Of a stretch of 51,945 nt of DNA, positions 24,063-34,900 are shown piece after piece. Position 1 is the stretch's first letter; each line of letters starts with the position of its first letter. The stretch covers positions 1-51,945 of the forward strand of contig JANWVR010000060.1 in assembly GCA_025056735.1 (NCBI GenBank), in the 5' to 3' direction. The DNA is from Saprospiraceae bacterium (GTDB lineage: Bacteria > Bacteroidota > Bacteroidia > Chitinophagales > Saprospiraceae). The position numbers and the translations under genes are program-made. The notes under the pieces were generated by a model. That model was not told the DNA's origin. It did not search any database and saw nothing but the letters and a program-made list of their open reading frames with translations.

Positions 24063-25985
24063 CTAATGCTTCACGAAGCGTGCCACGCAGCGTTCGCGAC
24101 CTCCGCTCACTTCAACAACATACATTCCCGCAGGAAGCGTCGCCGTTTCGGGCAGGTGAAACACATGCTCACCGGCAGCCAACAATGCCCAGCGGCGCTC
24201 CAGAATAAGGCGGCCATCGGCGCTTCGCACAGTCAGCTGGATGCCTGCTGAGGCGGGTAAGCGCAACGACACGTAGGCGCCCGACGACGCCGGGCTGGGC
24301 CACACAGCAGCCTCCAGCGCACGAGCAGCCGCCTCCTCGATGCGCTCGCGCGGCGCCGTCAGCGTCATGGCGTACTCCTCGTCCTGGTCGTCCCACAGGC
24401 GGCAGGGCAGGTCGTGGTTCAGCGCTATCCAGGCTTCAGAGGCAGCAATGTCCGTCAATGCTTCAAACGTCAGGTAAAACAACACGGGCGATGTCTGAGA
24501 GAGCACAACGGCCTTGTTGTCGGGCGCTATCCAGAGGGCGCGGATTTCCCCCTCGTGGGCGCGTATCAGGCCGAAGTTGTCGCTGTCGTAGCCCGGCAGG
24601 TTGCCAGCAAAAGTACCCTTAAACGCTACGCGCTGCGGGTCAAAGCGCAGGGCCATCTGGTGAGCCAGTAGCGGGCGATCGCCCTGGTAAGTAACCGGCA
24701 CTGAGAAAATCTGACCCTTGCGATAGGCGACGCCGGCGTAACCCACTGACACGGGCAGCGCCGGGCGTTTGTCGGAGCGTTCTTCAACCAGCCCGTCCGT
24801 AAGCCCGTGAAGTACGGCATTGCCACTGACGTCTCCGACTTTTATAGCGACAAAGGTGAGGTTTTTGGCTGGCGGATTAGGGCTTATGATGTGGTCGGGC
24901 AACTGTGAAAGCAATGGATTGATCGGATAAAGCACAATATTCTCGGGATCTACAAACCGCCACGACTCGACCGGCGGTGTAGTCGGCATGCCCAATATGA
25001 GGCTGCGCAACGCGACAATATCAGCGCCGTTGATCGCGTAGTCGCGGTTAACGTCGGCAGCCATCAGGTGATACAAGCTTTTGAGCGGCTTTTCGCCACT
25101 GATATGGCGCTGTATCAGGACGATGTCATAGGTGCCCACTCCGTTGCCGGGGTCTTCGTTCTTGAACGGCCGAACGCGAATGAAGCCGCATCCTGAGCAA
25201 ACATCGCAGAAGCCCTGCTCTGCCGGGATAGAGTCTAGGATGCAGGCATTTACACAGTCCTTGGCTGATGAAATACGGAGATAAGCGCTCGAGAGCGCAG
25301 CGCCGCGCGGTGTGACCAAGCGAACGCGCAGGTCGCTGGCGCATACTTGAAACATCCCCGTCGAAGCCAGGGGCGGCGTGCAGGTTTCTACCTGACCATT
25401 GTCTAATTCCAGGTCCATCTCGATGCGCAGCAGACCGGGTCGAAACACACAGTTGCGCGAGTCCTTAAATAAGAGCAGGACACGCGGCTCGGCATCTAAG
25501 GCAAAATCCACAGCGCTGGCGCTCGAGAAACAGTAAATAAAGCGGTGGGTAGCCGCATCCCAGCGCCAGCATTGACCGCCATCGGCACAGCCGGCTACGA
25601 CGCATGGGACGTCGGGCCAGCCCTGGAACGCTACGTCTGCAGGCGGTAAGCCAGCGGACATGGCAAACGACAACTCAAACGTTAACTTCCTGACGCGCAG
25701 CACCTTGCCTGACGCCGACGAACGCAACCCCACACGTACGGCAGGGCAGCCCTGCGAGAGGTCTTTTTCCATAAAAAACGAAATCGTCGGGTCGCTGCAC
25801 GGTGTCAACGCCGCGCCGTAGGTTTCCAACACACCATCTATTGGCTGGCCCACAGCCGGCCAATAGCCTACGCTCACCAGAGCACCCAACAGGAGATATG
25901 CAAAGACCGCTTTGCGACCGCTAAGGTCAGGGCGCGGAAAAAAGCCCGATAGAAAAGATGTAACCAGTAGTCTCATGGCTGTCAT
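24063..25985 (-). CDS. Secreted dockerin/cohesin-like protein with T9SS tail
   Basis: A 640-residue exported protein. The frame is open to 26177, but ATG 25985 (or 25976, MRLLVTSFLSG) places the hydrophobic signal near the N-terminus. The first 260 residues of the mature part are cysteine-rich and beta-like (CPAVRVGLRSSASGK, CVVAGCADGGQCWRW). A dockerin-like pair follows: 'VGTYDIVLIQRHISG' and the calcium-loop form DVNRDYAINGADIVALRSLILG (about 350-400). A cohesin-like domain (about 470-560, LRFDPQRVAFKGTF) and a type A T9SS sorting domain (VWPSPASSG to GMYVVEVSGG) complete it. Having both modules in one chain suggests self-assembly or display, but binding partners are unknown. No cellulosome genes are present. 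Confidence 0.8.
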   Translation of the reverse strand: MTAMRLLVTSFLSGFFPRPDLSGRKAVFAYLLLGALVSVGYWPAVGQPIDGVLETYGAALTPCSDPTISFFMEKDLSQGCPAVRVGLRSSASGKVLRVRKLTFELSFAMSAGLPPADVAFQGWPDVPCVVAGCADGGQCWRWDAATHRFIYCFSSASAVDFALDAEPRVLLLFKDSRNCVFRPGLLRIEMDLELDNGQVETCTPPLASTGMFQVCASDLRVRLVTPRGAALSSAYLRISSAKDCVNACILDSIPAEQGFCDVCSGCGFIRVRPFKNEDPGNGVGTYDIVLIQRHISGEKPLKSLYHLMAADVNRDYAINGADIVALRSLILGMPTTPPVESWRFVDPENIVLYPINPLLSQLPDHIISPNPPAKNLTFVAIKVGDVSGNAVLHGLTDGLVEERSDKRPALPVSVGYAGVAYRKGQIFSVPVTYQGDRPLLAHQMALRFDPQRVAFKGTFAGNLPGYDSDNFGLIRAHEGEIRALWIAPDNKAVVLSQTSPVLFYLTFEALTDIAASEAWIALNHDLPCRLWDDQDEEYAMTLTAPRERIEEAAARALEAAVWPSPASSGAYVSLRLPASAGIQLTVRSADGRLILERRWALLAAGEHVFHLPETATLPAGMYVVEVSGGRERCVARFVKH

Positions 25986-26029
25986 CGTTTGGGTGAGAAA
26001 ATACGGGAGAACGACCTGCAAATACGCAG

Positions 26030-26037
26030 CAAATCTA
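26030..26037 (-). promoter_or_regulatory. -7 box upstream of the dockerin/cohesin gene
   Basis: TAGATTTG on the minus strand fits TAnnTTTG and lies 45 bases before the preferred start. No correctly spaced -33 TTG was found. The remaining bases up to the divergent gene at 26269 hold nothing else I can name. Confidence 0.3.
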
Positions 26038-26268
26038 ACGCCTTTCTCAGGCGGGGACTCTTCAAAAATACGCTTTTGACTAAAAATAGCAAAAAATCTC
26101 AGCCTCCTGCGCTCAGACAACATAGCCTGCCTTTGATTTTCATCCGAAACCAACGCCTGTTGAAGTTTTAGCGCCAAACTTCTCGCCGCTGCTCGGATTG
26201 GTCGAAAGAACTAAAACACCCTCCTGACGACGGCTGTTTTGTCAGCGAATTGTAAAAATTTAAACATC

Positions 26269-28932
26269 GTGAAGCACCTTCATTTCTGCTGCAAAAACAT
26301 TTCTTTTGTCTTTCGCCAGAGTCTACTGTGGCTCTTAATCTTCGCAACACCCGCCCTGACCTTCGCCCAATTCCCGCCGATGGGCCGTGGAAGTGGCGCC
26401 CCAAACCCTGCTCAGATGAATATCGGTCGCTTCTACGGCAAAGTGGTGGACGAAAGCACCGGCAAGGGCATTGGCTATGCTTCCGTGCAGCTGACTGCCA
26501 TGCGCTACGACAGCACGGCCCGCGCTATGCGTGAAAAGGTGGTGGCTGGCCAACTGACCGAAGCCAACGGCGACTTCAGCCTGGCCAACCTGCCCATTAT
26601 GGGTACCTACACCATCAAGATCAGCTACTTAGGCTATGCTACCGTAGAGAAAAAGGTATCGTTCGACCTTTCAGGGATGAACCGCGCGCCCTCAGGCGGC
26701 TTCGACCTGAGCGCCATCAACATGATAGACCGAGACTTGGGCAACATTCCATTGGCTGCCTCCACTCAAATGCTCAAAGAGGTAACCATTAGCGCCGAAG
26801 CCTCCACTGTTACCTTAGCGCTCGACCGCAAAATTTATAAGGTGGACAAGGACGGAGTGGCCGCCGGTGGTACGGCTGAAGACGCTCTTCGCAACGTCCC
26901 ATCGGTACAGGTGGACATTGACGGCAACGTTACGCTGCGCAATGCCGCGCCGCAAATTTTCGTGGACGGGCGCCCCACCACGCTGACCATTGACCAGATA
27001 CCTGCCGAAAGCATTGAGCAAATCGAGGTCATTACCAACCCATCGGCCAAGTACGACGCTTCGGGCGGAAACGCAGGTATCATCAACATCGTCCTGAAAA
27101 AAGAGCGTCGCGAAGGCTACAACGGCAACGTCCGAGCCGGCATAGACATGCGCGGCCGCATCAACGCCGGCGGCGATCTCAACGTGCGCGAGGGCAAGGT
27201 TAACGCCTTCGTCATGGGCGGCCTCTTCGACCGCAAGACACTGGGCGAAGGTGAAACGGACCGACTCAACCGCTTCGGCTTCCCGCAAACAGAGGTGTTG
27301 CAAACCACCCAAACCACCAACACCCGCCGCTTCATGTTCGCCCGAACCGGCTTAGACTGGTTCATCAACAACCGAAACACCCTCACCTTCGCCGGAAACT
27401 ACGCCGGCGGCCGCTTCAACACCTGGGACGACATCCGAATCCTTACCGACTCGCTCACCCTCGGCGGCAACCCCATTGGCAGCAGCCTCGCCCTGCGCGA
27501 CGCCGTAAGCCGCCGACAGTTCAACAATTTCGGCGGGCAACTGCTGTACAAACTCCTCTTCACCCAACCGGGCAAAGAGCTGACCGCCGACATCACCATC
27601 AATCGCAGCCGCTTCGACAACCGGGGCGACTTTGAAACGCGCAACGAAGGCTTCCCCATCGCCTTCCGCCAGCGCCAGGTCGGAGACGGCAGCAATGACC
27701 AGTACACCTTCCAAACGGATTTCGTCAACCCCATCAACGGCGCCGGCAAAATGGAAGCCGGCGTGCGCGGCGCCATCCGCGACTTCCGAAGCAACAACGC
27801 CAGCTACCAGTTCGACCCGGTCAAAAACGACTACATCCGGGCGCCCACCTTCGCCGATCAATACGCTTTCTTAGACCAGGTCTATGCCGCCTATACCACT
27901 TATAGCCGCTCATACAAACAGTGGGGCTATCAGGTCGGGCTGCGCGCCGAAGCGTCGTTCTACCGGGGCGACTTGCTGGACATTGACTCATCGTTCAACA
28001 TCCAGTACCCTATCAGCCTGTTCCCCAGCGTCTTCCTCACCTACAAACTAAACGACGAGGACAACGTACAACTCAACTACAGCCGCCGTATCAACCGGCC
28101 CAATTTCTTCCAACTTAGCCCATTCCCTGATTTCTCGGACTCGCTGCTGCTGTCGCGCGGCAACCCGGGTCTCCTGCCCGAATTCACGAACTCGATAGAG
28201 CTGTCGTACCAGGACATCTTCAACCGCAAACACAACCTGCTGGCTACGCTGTACTATAAGCACGCCACTAACCTGATTGCCAACTACCAGTTCCCGGAGT
28301 ACAACGCGCTGCTGGAACGCGACGTCATCGTCTCGACGTTCATCAACGCCAACTCCAGCACAGCCTATGGCCTGGAACTCACGCTGAAGAACACGCTGGG
28401 CAAACGCTTTGAACTGACCAGCAATTTCAACTTCTACAATTCCATCGTCAATTCCAGCAACGTGGAAAGCGACCTGCGCCGCGAGCAGTTCACCTGGTTT
28501 GTCAAAGAGAACCTCAACGTCAAACTGCCCGCCTCCTTCACGCTGCAATTGGCCGGCAGTTACCAGAGCCGCACTGCCTTTGCGCTGGGCAGCGGCAACC
28601 GCTGGGGCGGACACGGCGGCTGGATGGGCGGCCCTAGCTCCACAGCCCAAGGCTACTCGATACCCGTTTGGTTTGTGGATGTGTCGCTGCGCAAAGACTT
28701 CAAAGACCGCAAGGCATCGCTCACGCTGGCTATCCAGGACATCTTCGCCAGCCGACGCAACGGCTCTTTCTCCGAGTCGGCCCTTTTTGTGCAGGAAGCG
28801 TGGCGTATTCGCGACCCGCAGTTTATCCGGCTCAACTTCTCGTATCGCTTTGGCAAATTCGACCTCTCGCTCTTCAAACGCAAAAACCTGAAAATGGGCG
28901 GCGACGAGGGTATGGGCGGCGAGTTCAACTGA
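26269..28932 (+). CDS. TonB-receptor-like outer membrane beta-barrel protein
   Basis: About 887 residues. The signal peptide (LLWLLIFATPALTFAQ) lies near the N-terminus if translation starts at GTG 26269; TTG 26239 is the only other upstream choice and no ATG fits. After it comes a carboxypeptidase-regulatory-like domain (about 40-140, GRFYGKVVDESTGKGIGYA), then a TonB plug (EDALRNVPSVQVDIDGNV, SIEQIEVITNPSAKYDASGG), then a 22-strand-type beta-barrel of the OMP_b-brl_3 kind to the C-terminus. Such receptors take up scarce solutes using TonB energy; the substrate cannot be told. No SusD partner or regulator adjoins it, which argues against a polysaccharide utilisation locus. It is divergent from the dockerin/cohesin gene. 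Confidence 0.9.
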   Translation: MKHLHFCCKNISFVFRQSLLWLLIFATPALTFAQFPPMGRGSGAPNPAQMNIGRFYGKVVDESTGKGIGYASVQLTAMRYDSTARAMREKVVAGQLTEANGDFSLANLPIMGTYTIKISYLGYATVEKKVSFDLSGMNRAPSGGFDLSAINMIDRDLGNIPLAASTQMLKEVTISAEASTVTLALDRKIYKVDKDGVAAGGTAEDALRNVPSVQVDIDGNVTLRNAAPQIFVDGRPTTLTIDQIPAESIEQIEVITNPSAKYDASGGNAGIINIVLKKERREGYNGNVRAGIDMRGRINAGGDLNVREGKVNAFVMGGLFDRKTLGEGETDRLNRFGFPQTEVLQTTQTTNTRRFMFARTGLDWFINNRNTLTFAGNYAGGRFNTWDDIRILTDSLTLGGNPIGSSLALRDAVSRRQFNNFGGQLLYKLLFTQPGKELTADITINRSRFDNRGDFETRNEGFPIAFRQRQVGDGSNDQYTFQTDFVNPINGAGKMEAGVRGAIRDFRSNNASYQFDPVKNDYIRAPTFADQYAFLDQVYAAYTTYSRSYKQWGYQVGLRAEASFYRGDLLDIDSSFNIQYPISLFPSVFLTYKLNDEDNVQLNYSRRINRPNFFQLSPFPDFSDSLLLSRGNPGLLPEFTNSIELSYQDIFNRKHNLLATLYYKHATNLIANYQFPEYNALLERDVIVSTFINANSSTAYGLELTLKNTLGKRFELTSNFNFYNSIVNSSNVESDLRREQFTWFVKENLNVKLPASFTLQLAGSYQSRTAFALGSGNRWGGHGGWMGGPSSTAQGYSIPVWFVDVSLRKDFKDRKASLTLAIQDIFASRRNGSFSESALFVQEAWRIRDPQFIRLNFSYRFGKFDLSLFKRKNLKMGGDEGMGGEFN

Positions 28933-28991
28933 GGTCGCGCCGGGTATTTGCGCACAGCCGTATCGCGCAGGTTTTGCCTGCCAGTGTCGCT

Positions 28992-31900
28992 TTATTTCAT
29001 TATCAACCAGTTAAGTGCCCGCCGCTGCCCGTTGTCTAACAGCACAACCACGGCGTACAGCCCTGGCGGCAGGGCTGCGGCGTCTAAGCGCCACTCGTGC
29101 ACATCGGCGCGCTGGTCGGCGGCGTATTCGGCGATGCGCTGGCCCAGAGGCGAAATCACCCACACACGAGCAGCGGCGGGCGCGGCAAGTTCTATTCGCA
29201 AGCGGCTGCCATACGAGGTTGGGTTGGGGGCCAGCGTAACCCGCTGGAAGGACACAGGCTGCTCGAGTGCGCGCGTCGTGCCCACCGCGATAGTGGCAAT
29301 GCGCACGCAGTCGTTCGCGTCGGATACGGTCACGCGGTAAACGCCCGCGGACAGACCTGTAACCGTAGGCCCTGTGTGTCCCCCGGCAGCGGCATCCCAC
29401 CGGAAGGTGTAGGGCGGTTCGCCGCCCAAAGGCGTTACCGTGATGCTCCACTTTCCGGCAATAGAGTCAGATTTCCAGGTCAGCGCCAGCGGCGAGGCGG
29501 GCTGCACGACGGAGAATGGCCAGGATCGGAAGCAGCCGGCGGCGTCTACCACCGTGAGTGTGTAGGCGCCGGCAGGCAATTGGGTCAGGTGTGGCGTAGT
29601 GGGGCCGCTGCTCCAGGCGTATTGATACGGCGGCGTACCGCCTCCAATGACGGGCGCGATGGCGCCAGTGCTGTCGCCCCGGCAGGCGACGTGGGCGATA
29701 TTGGCCGAGACGACCTCTAAGGGTGGCGCCAAGCGCACGATGGTATATGCCGGCGAGACCCGCACGCAGCCTAAATGGTCGGTTACCGTCACCCAATAGT
29801 CGCCCGGGCTGAGATTTTGCACAGAGGCCGTCGTCTGGCCGCTGTTCCATTGGAACGCATACGGCGCCCGGCCTCCGGTAGCTTGCAGGGAGATAGCACC
29901 CTGGTTGAGGCCACAGCGATCAGGCACAATGCTTTGGAGAACAATCGTCAGTGCCTGGGCCGGCTCGATGACAGTCGCCGGAATGGACACCTTCGTGCAG
30001 CCGCGCAGGTCGGTCATGGTAACGACATACGTACCTGCGGGCAAGTTTTGAGCAGGGTTGGCCGTCTGGCCGTTGTTCCAGGCAAACTGGTAGGGAGGCA
30101 CGCCGCCACCGCCCTGCACGGTCACTAAGCCCGTGGAGTCGCCTTTGCAGGCAATGTGGCCAATTTGCTGGAGGCTGATGCGCAACGGCGGCGCTTCTTC
30201 CACCAAAAGCGGCTCGGAAATGGCAAAACAGCCAGCAGCGTCGGTAACGGTTACGCGATAAGAGCCGCCATTGAGGCCGTAAGCCGTATCGCGAGGCACG
30301 GGTACATTTGGATGCAACCCTATCGGCGCCGACCAGGCAAACTGGTAAGGCGGCGTGCCGTTGTTGACCTGCACCGCCACCCAGCCGTCGCTGGCGTTGT
30401 TGCACGATACCGGCTGCACGTAGAGCGAGGACACCGTAAACTCATCCGCCCGCCGAATAACCGTCAGGCTGCGCAACACTTGCGCACAGCCGGTGTGATC
30501 AAATACTGTAACCGCATAGCTGCCGGCCTGTAGATTGAAGCGCGCTGCCGTGGTGTCGCCATTTTCCCAAACGTACCGATAAGGCGGCGTTCCACCGCTG
30601 GCGCTTAGCAAGATACTGCCCGTTTTAGGACCAAAGCAAGGAATGTCGTTCACGGTTGGCACGACTTGCAATACGGGCGGCTCGCCCACGACAATGCCGT
30701 CACGCTTCTGGGTGCAGCCGTTGGCGTCGGTTACCGTTACGGAGTACACCCCCGCGGGCACAGCGGAGAGGTTGGCCGAAGTGGCGTTGTTGCTCCACAG
30801 GTACTGGTAGGGCGACGTGCCGCCATTGGCGCGCACCGAAATACTGCCCGTGGGCTCGCCTGCGCACAGGGCATTTTGCACGCTGTTCAGGATAACGTTA
30901 AGCGGCAACTCCGGCTGCTGGATGAAATAAGTGGCCGTTGCCCGACACGAGCGGCTATCGGTAACCACAAGGTTGTATTGCCCTGCGGGCAGGTTGGTTC
31001 GTATAGATGCTCCAGGCTGGCTATTCCAGGTGAGCGTTAAAGGCGCTACAGCGCCGTTGACCTGCACGGCTAAATAGCCAGTTTGTTCGCCAAGGCAGCC
31101 TACATGGCGCAGACTGTCTAATTTTATAGAAAGCAGCTGCGGTGCGTTCAGTGTATAGGCAGGCGTAACCAGTTGGCATCCGCGCGCGTCAGCAACAGTA
31201 GCCGTATACTGGCCAACGCCGAGGTTTTGAATTCTATGCGTTGTACCGCCTGTGCTCCAGAAATAGACGAAAGGCGGCTGGCCGCCCGACAGGCTCAGCT
31301 CAATGCTGCCGTCTTGCGCGCCAATGCACGTTGGGGGCGTTAGTTTAAAGGTTTCTACCTGCAATGCGCTGGGTTGCGAGACGAAGCCAATCCATTCCGC
31401 CGTGCAGCCGTTGGCGTCGGTAACCGTAACCGCATACACCGCAGCAGGTAAGTTATTGAGGGTGGCCGACGTTGCGCCATTATTCCATAGAAACTGATAC
31501 GGCGGAGTACCGCCGGAAGCCTTTACGCGCAAAAAGCCGTTGTTTTCTCCAAAACAGCGCACATTTCGCAGGGAGTCCAGTTGCACAGTGAGCGGCGGCG
31601 GCTCGGTGATGTTGTAGATGGGAGTCGGGAAGAGGCAGCCGTTGGCGTCGGTGAGCGTGCACCAATAGGCGTCAGGGCTTAGTCCACTGATGGCGCTGGT
31701 AGTGTCGCCATTCGACCACTGACAACGATACGGCGGCGTAGCGCCGAAAATCGCCAGAGAGAGGGCGCCGTTGTTTTGTCCGGAACAGCGCACATTTTTG
31801 AGCGTGTTCAGCTCGATTTGTATCGGTGGCGGCGAGGTGATTTCGATGTTGCTGAGGGTTTGCACGCAATTGCCGTCGGTAACCGTAGCGCTGTACAGCC

Positions 31901-34900
31901 CTGGAGCAAGGTTGGTGATATGCGTGCCTGTTTGACCGTTGCTCCACGCGATGCTGGGGTTGACGCCGCTGACCTGAAGCGAGATAGCGCCCGTGTTGAG
32001 GCCAGGGCAACGCAGGTGCACCACAGTATCCAGCTCCACTTCCAGCCCTGGAGCGTTTATTAAAATCTGCGGCATCACCATCGAACAGCCGCCCGAAGTG
32101 GCATCGGTTACCGTAATGCGGTAACTGCCTTGCGTCAGGCCGGTAATCACGCCGGTACCCGTGATGCCGCTAATCGTGCCGCCCGACCATTTGAAAGCGT
32201 AAGGCGGCGTACCGTTTTGGGGCGCTAGGGCAATGCTGCCGTCGTTGCCGCCGCAGGAGGTAACGTTTTGCACCCAGGTGATGGCTGTCTGGGTAACGTT
32301 GTTCAGCGTGCGCACCAGAATAGCGTCCGTGCCCGTACAGCCGTTGGCGTCGGTGATGGTAACCGTGAAAATTTGCGCCGCATTGGGCGTATTTCCCGAA
32401 GACACGGGAATGATCGGTAGGTTCAGCCCGTTGCTCCAGGCGAGGCTGAACGGCGGTTGACCTGTCCCGGAGGCAATGGCCTGCAGCGACACCGTTCGGG
32501 CGCGGCAGACGCTGATGGAGTCGCCCTGAGCGATTACTACGCCTGGGCTGGAGAGCACGGACACCGTTACCGGTTCTGTGTCGGTACAACCGAAAGGCGT
32601 CGTGCTTCTGACGTAGTACGTCGTCGTGGCCAGCGGCGCTACAACCGGCGAGGGCAGTTGATTGGCTGAAGTGGCCGGCAGGGCGGTATGAAAGGTCAGT
32701 ATGCCGCCCGTTTGGGCGGTGTCGGTAATTTTGAGTTGCGTCAGGTCGAAGGTTCTGCCCCGGCAAATGGTTGGGCCGCTGATGGGCGCCAGCGAAGGAT
32801 TGGGATGCGCCGTAACCGTTACGGGCACGCGCGGACTGGCGCAACCCGCGCTGGGGCCGGTCATGGAGTCTGCCACGAAGACCACTCTACTGGCCGTCAG
32901 GTTGGAAAGCGTCAGTGCAGACCCAACGGCAATGGGGGCGCCGCCCGTGGCTTTATCGTACCAGTAAAATTCGCCCAGCGGCATTCCATTCACTTTCAGC
33001 GATACGCTGCCGCCGGCGCAGGTGGCTGCTGGCGCGGGCGGCGCGGGCAAAGGAATATCATCGTCGTCGTCCATACCGTTGCAGTTTTCGTCTGCCTGGT
33101 TGCACAGGATTTCGGGCGCGCCCGGATAAATGTAAGCCGCTGCGTCGTTGCAGTCGCCGCCCTTGCTGACATAGCCGGGCGGTGCGAAGGGATAACACGA
33201 CACCGCGCGCAGGGTGTCGTTGCCGAAGCCATCGCCGTCGGCGTCGCGGTAGAAGGTGTACTCTGGCACGTTAGCCACTTGCGAACCATAGAAAGTCAGG
33301 TTGTCCATGGCAATGTCGCCAAAGGCGCCAAACGTGCCTGTGGCCACAAACTGGAACTGCGCAATCTGGTTGTGATAAGCCTGCAGATTGACGTACTCGC
33401 GCCGCCACAGCTTGCCGCGATTGCCGCTCCAGGTGGCGATGGTGTTCCACGTCTGGCCGCCGTCGGTGGAGCCTTGCAGCGCCAGCGTGCTCATCTGGCC
33501 CGACGTGGTGTTCATATAAAGGTCGAACGAGAAATGGCAGGTCTGGTTTGCAGCAGCTTGCACTTGCAGGCAGCGTGTGCGCAACACAGCTGTGCGGCCC
33601 AGCGCGCCGGTGGGCGAGCAGGCGTTGCGAAAATAGAGATACTGGTCGCCGCCGGCGGCCGCCGGCGGCCCGGCAGTGGGAAACGGCCGACCTGACCCGG
33701 AAAAGACCTTCCACTCGAAGTCGTCGCCGGGGGCATTTTGCCACACATTAGGGAGTGGGCAGGGGTCGGCGCAACCCACGAGGCAGAGGGGCAGCCCTTC
33801 GAAGGTCTCTACAAGGGTGGGCGGGCAATTGGTGAAAAACACCGCTCGCGTCGAGTTGGCGCTCCACAGCCCGCCGCCACAGGAGCGGCGCAAATAGACC
33901 TCGTAACGCCGCAACGGCAGCAGGTTCGCCAGGCTCACCGAAGCCACTGAGGGCTGTGGCAACACGATAACGGCGCCGCCAATACCCGGCGCAGCGCTGT
34001 TCCCGGGCACAAAACCTGCCGGGCCGTATTCCAGGACGAGCGTATCGCCGAAGCCGTCGGGTGTCCAGGTGATCGTTGCCGAGGTCTGGCCCACCGACGC
34101 GACGCTGGGCGTCGGACCTGCCGGGCAATCGGCCGGGGCGAAGACCAGCTCCAGCGTGCGCAAGCGCCCGACATCGCCGGGTTTGCTGTCGCAAAATTCT
34201 ACCTTCCACACGCCTATCGGACTCTGGCCGTTGTGAAGCGAGGCCAAGGGCTGAATGGGCAGGAAGTAGCCTACAACATTGTCGCGCTCAGCAGCAGCGC
34301 TCCAGGGCTGGCCCAGAGTCGTGTTGTCTGTCAACTCTGTAAAGGCCCAGCAGCCCGCGGAGTCTTGCGGCGGGCTGCCGATGTTGCGGTCGCTGGGGTT
34401 GAGGCCTCCCATGAGTTGAATGCGCGCACCGCCGGGCGCCTCCAGCCACATACTCAGGTCGGCGCGCCAGGGGTGTTCTATGGCCACGCGCACCGCATGC
34501 AAAACAACATCGGTACCCAGCGCTGTGCCCGGCGCGGCATCTACATACAACGGAAATACCTGCGGGCTGCTACAAGAGGAGTCGCGCAAGGCTAAGTTGA
34601 GCGGGCAGGGACGCGCGTTGTTGAGCGCTGTGATGAAACTGCGCGGCGCCGACCAATCGCTATACGCAGAGTCTTGACACACCGTGCGCACCTGAAAACG
34701 GTAGTTGCGTCCGGGCGTCAGGCCTGTTACCACAAAAGGCGGGTCGGCATTCACCGTGATATTGGGGATACCTGTAAAAGACTGCCCGCCGACGACGAGT
34801 TCTATTTCGTAACGGCTGCCCACATCCGTCCACGTCAGGCGCGCCGTAGAGTCCGTGATCTGGTCAGCCAGCAGCAGCTCGGGCCGAAAGCACGTGTCGG

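Noticed and set aside
29295-32290. Regular repeats as a possible CRISPR array
   Set aside because: The period is about 210-230 bases, repeats differ in DNA sequence and encode SprB-type protein modules.
33648-33669. 22-base perfect GC palindrome in the adhesin gene
   Set aside because: It encodes a Pro/Ala/Gly-rich linker and arises from GCC/GGC codon repeats; no reason to assign regulatory function.
32688-33695. 335-residue plus-strand frame inside the adhesin gene
   Set aside because: Antisense to the MopE-like and Ig-like part of the adhesin; low-complexity Arg/Gly/Val composition and no recognisable domain.
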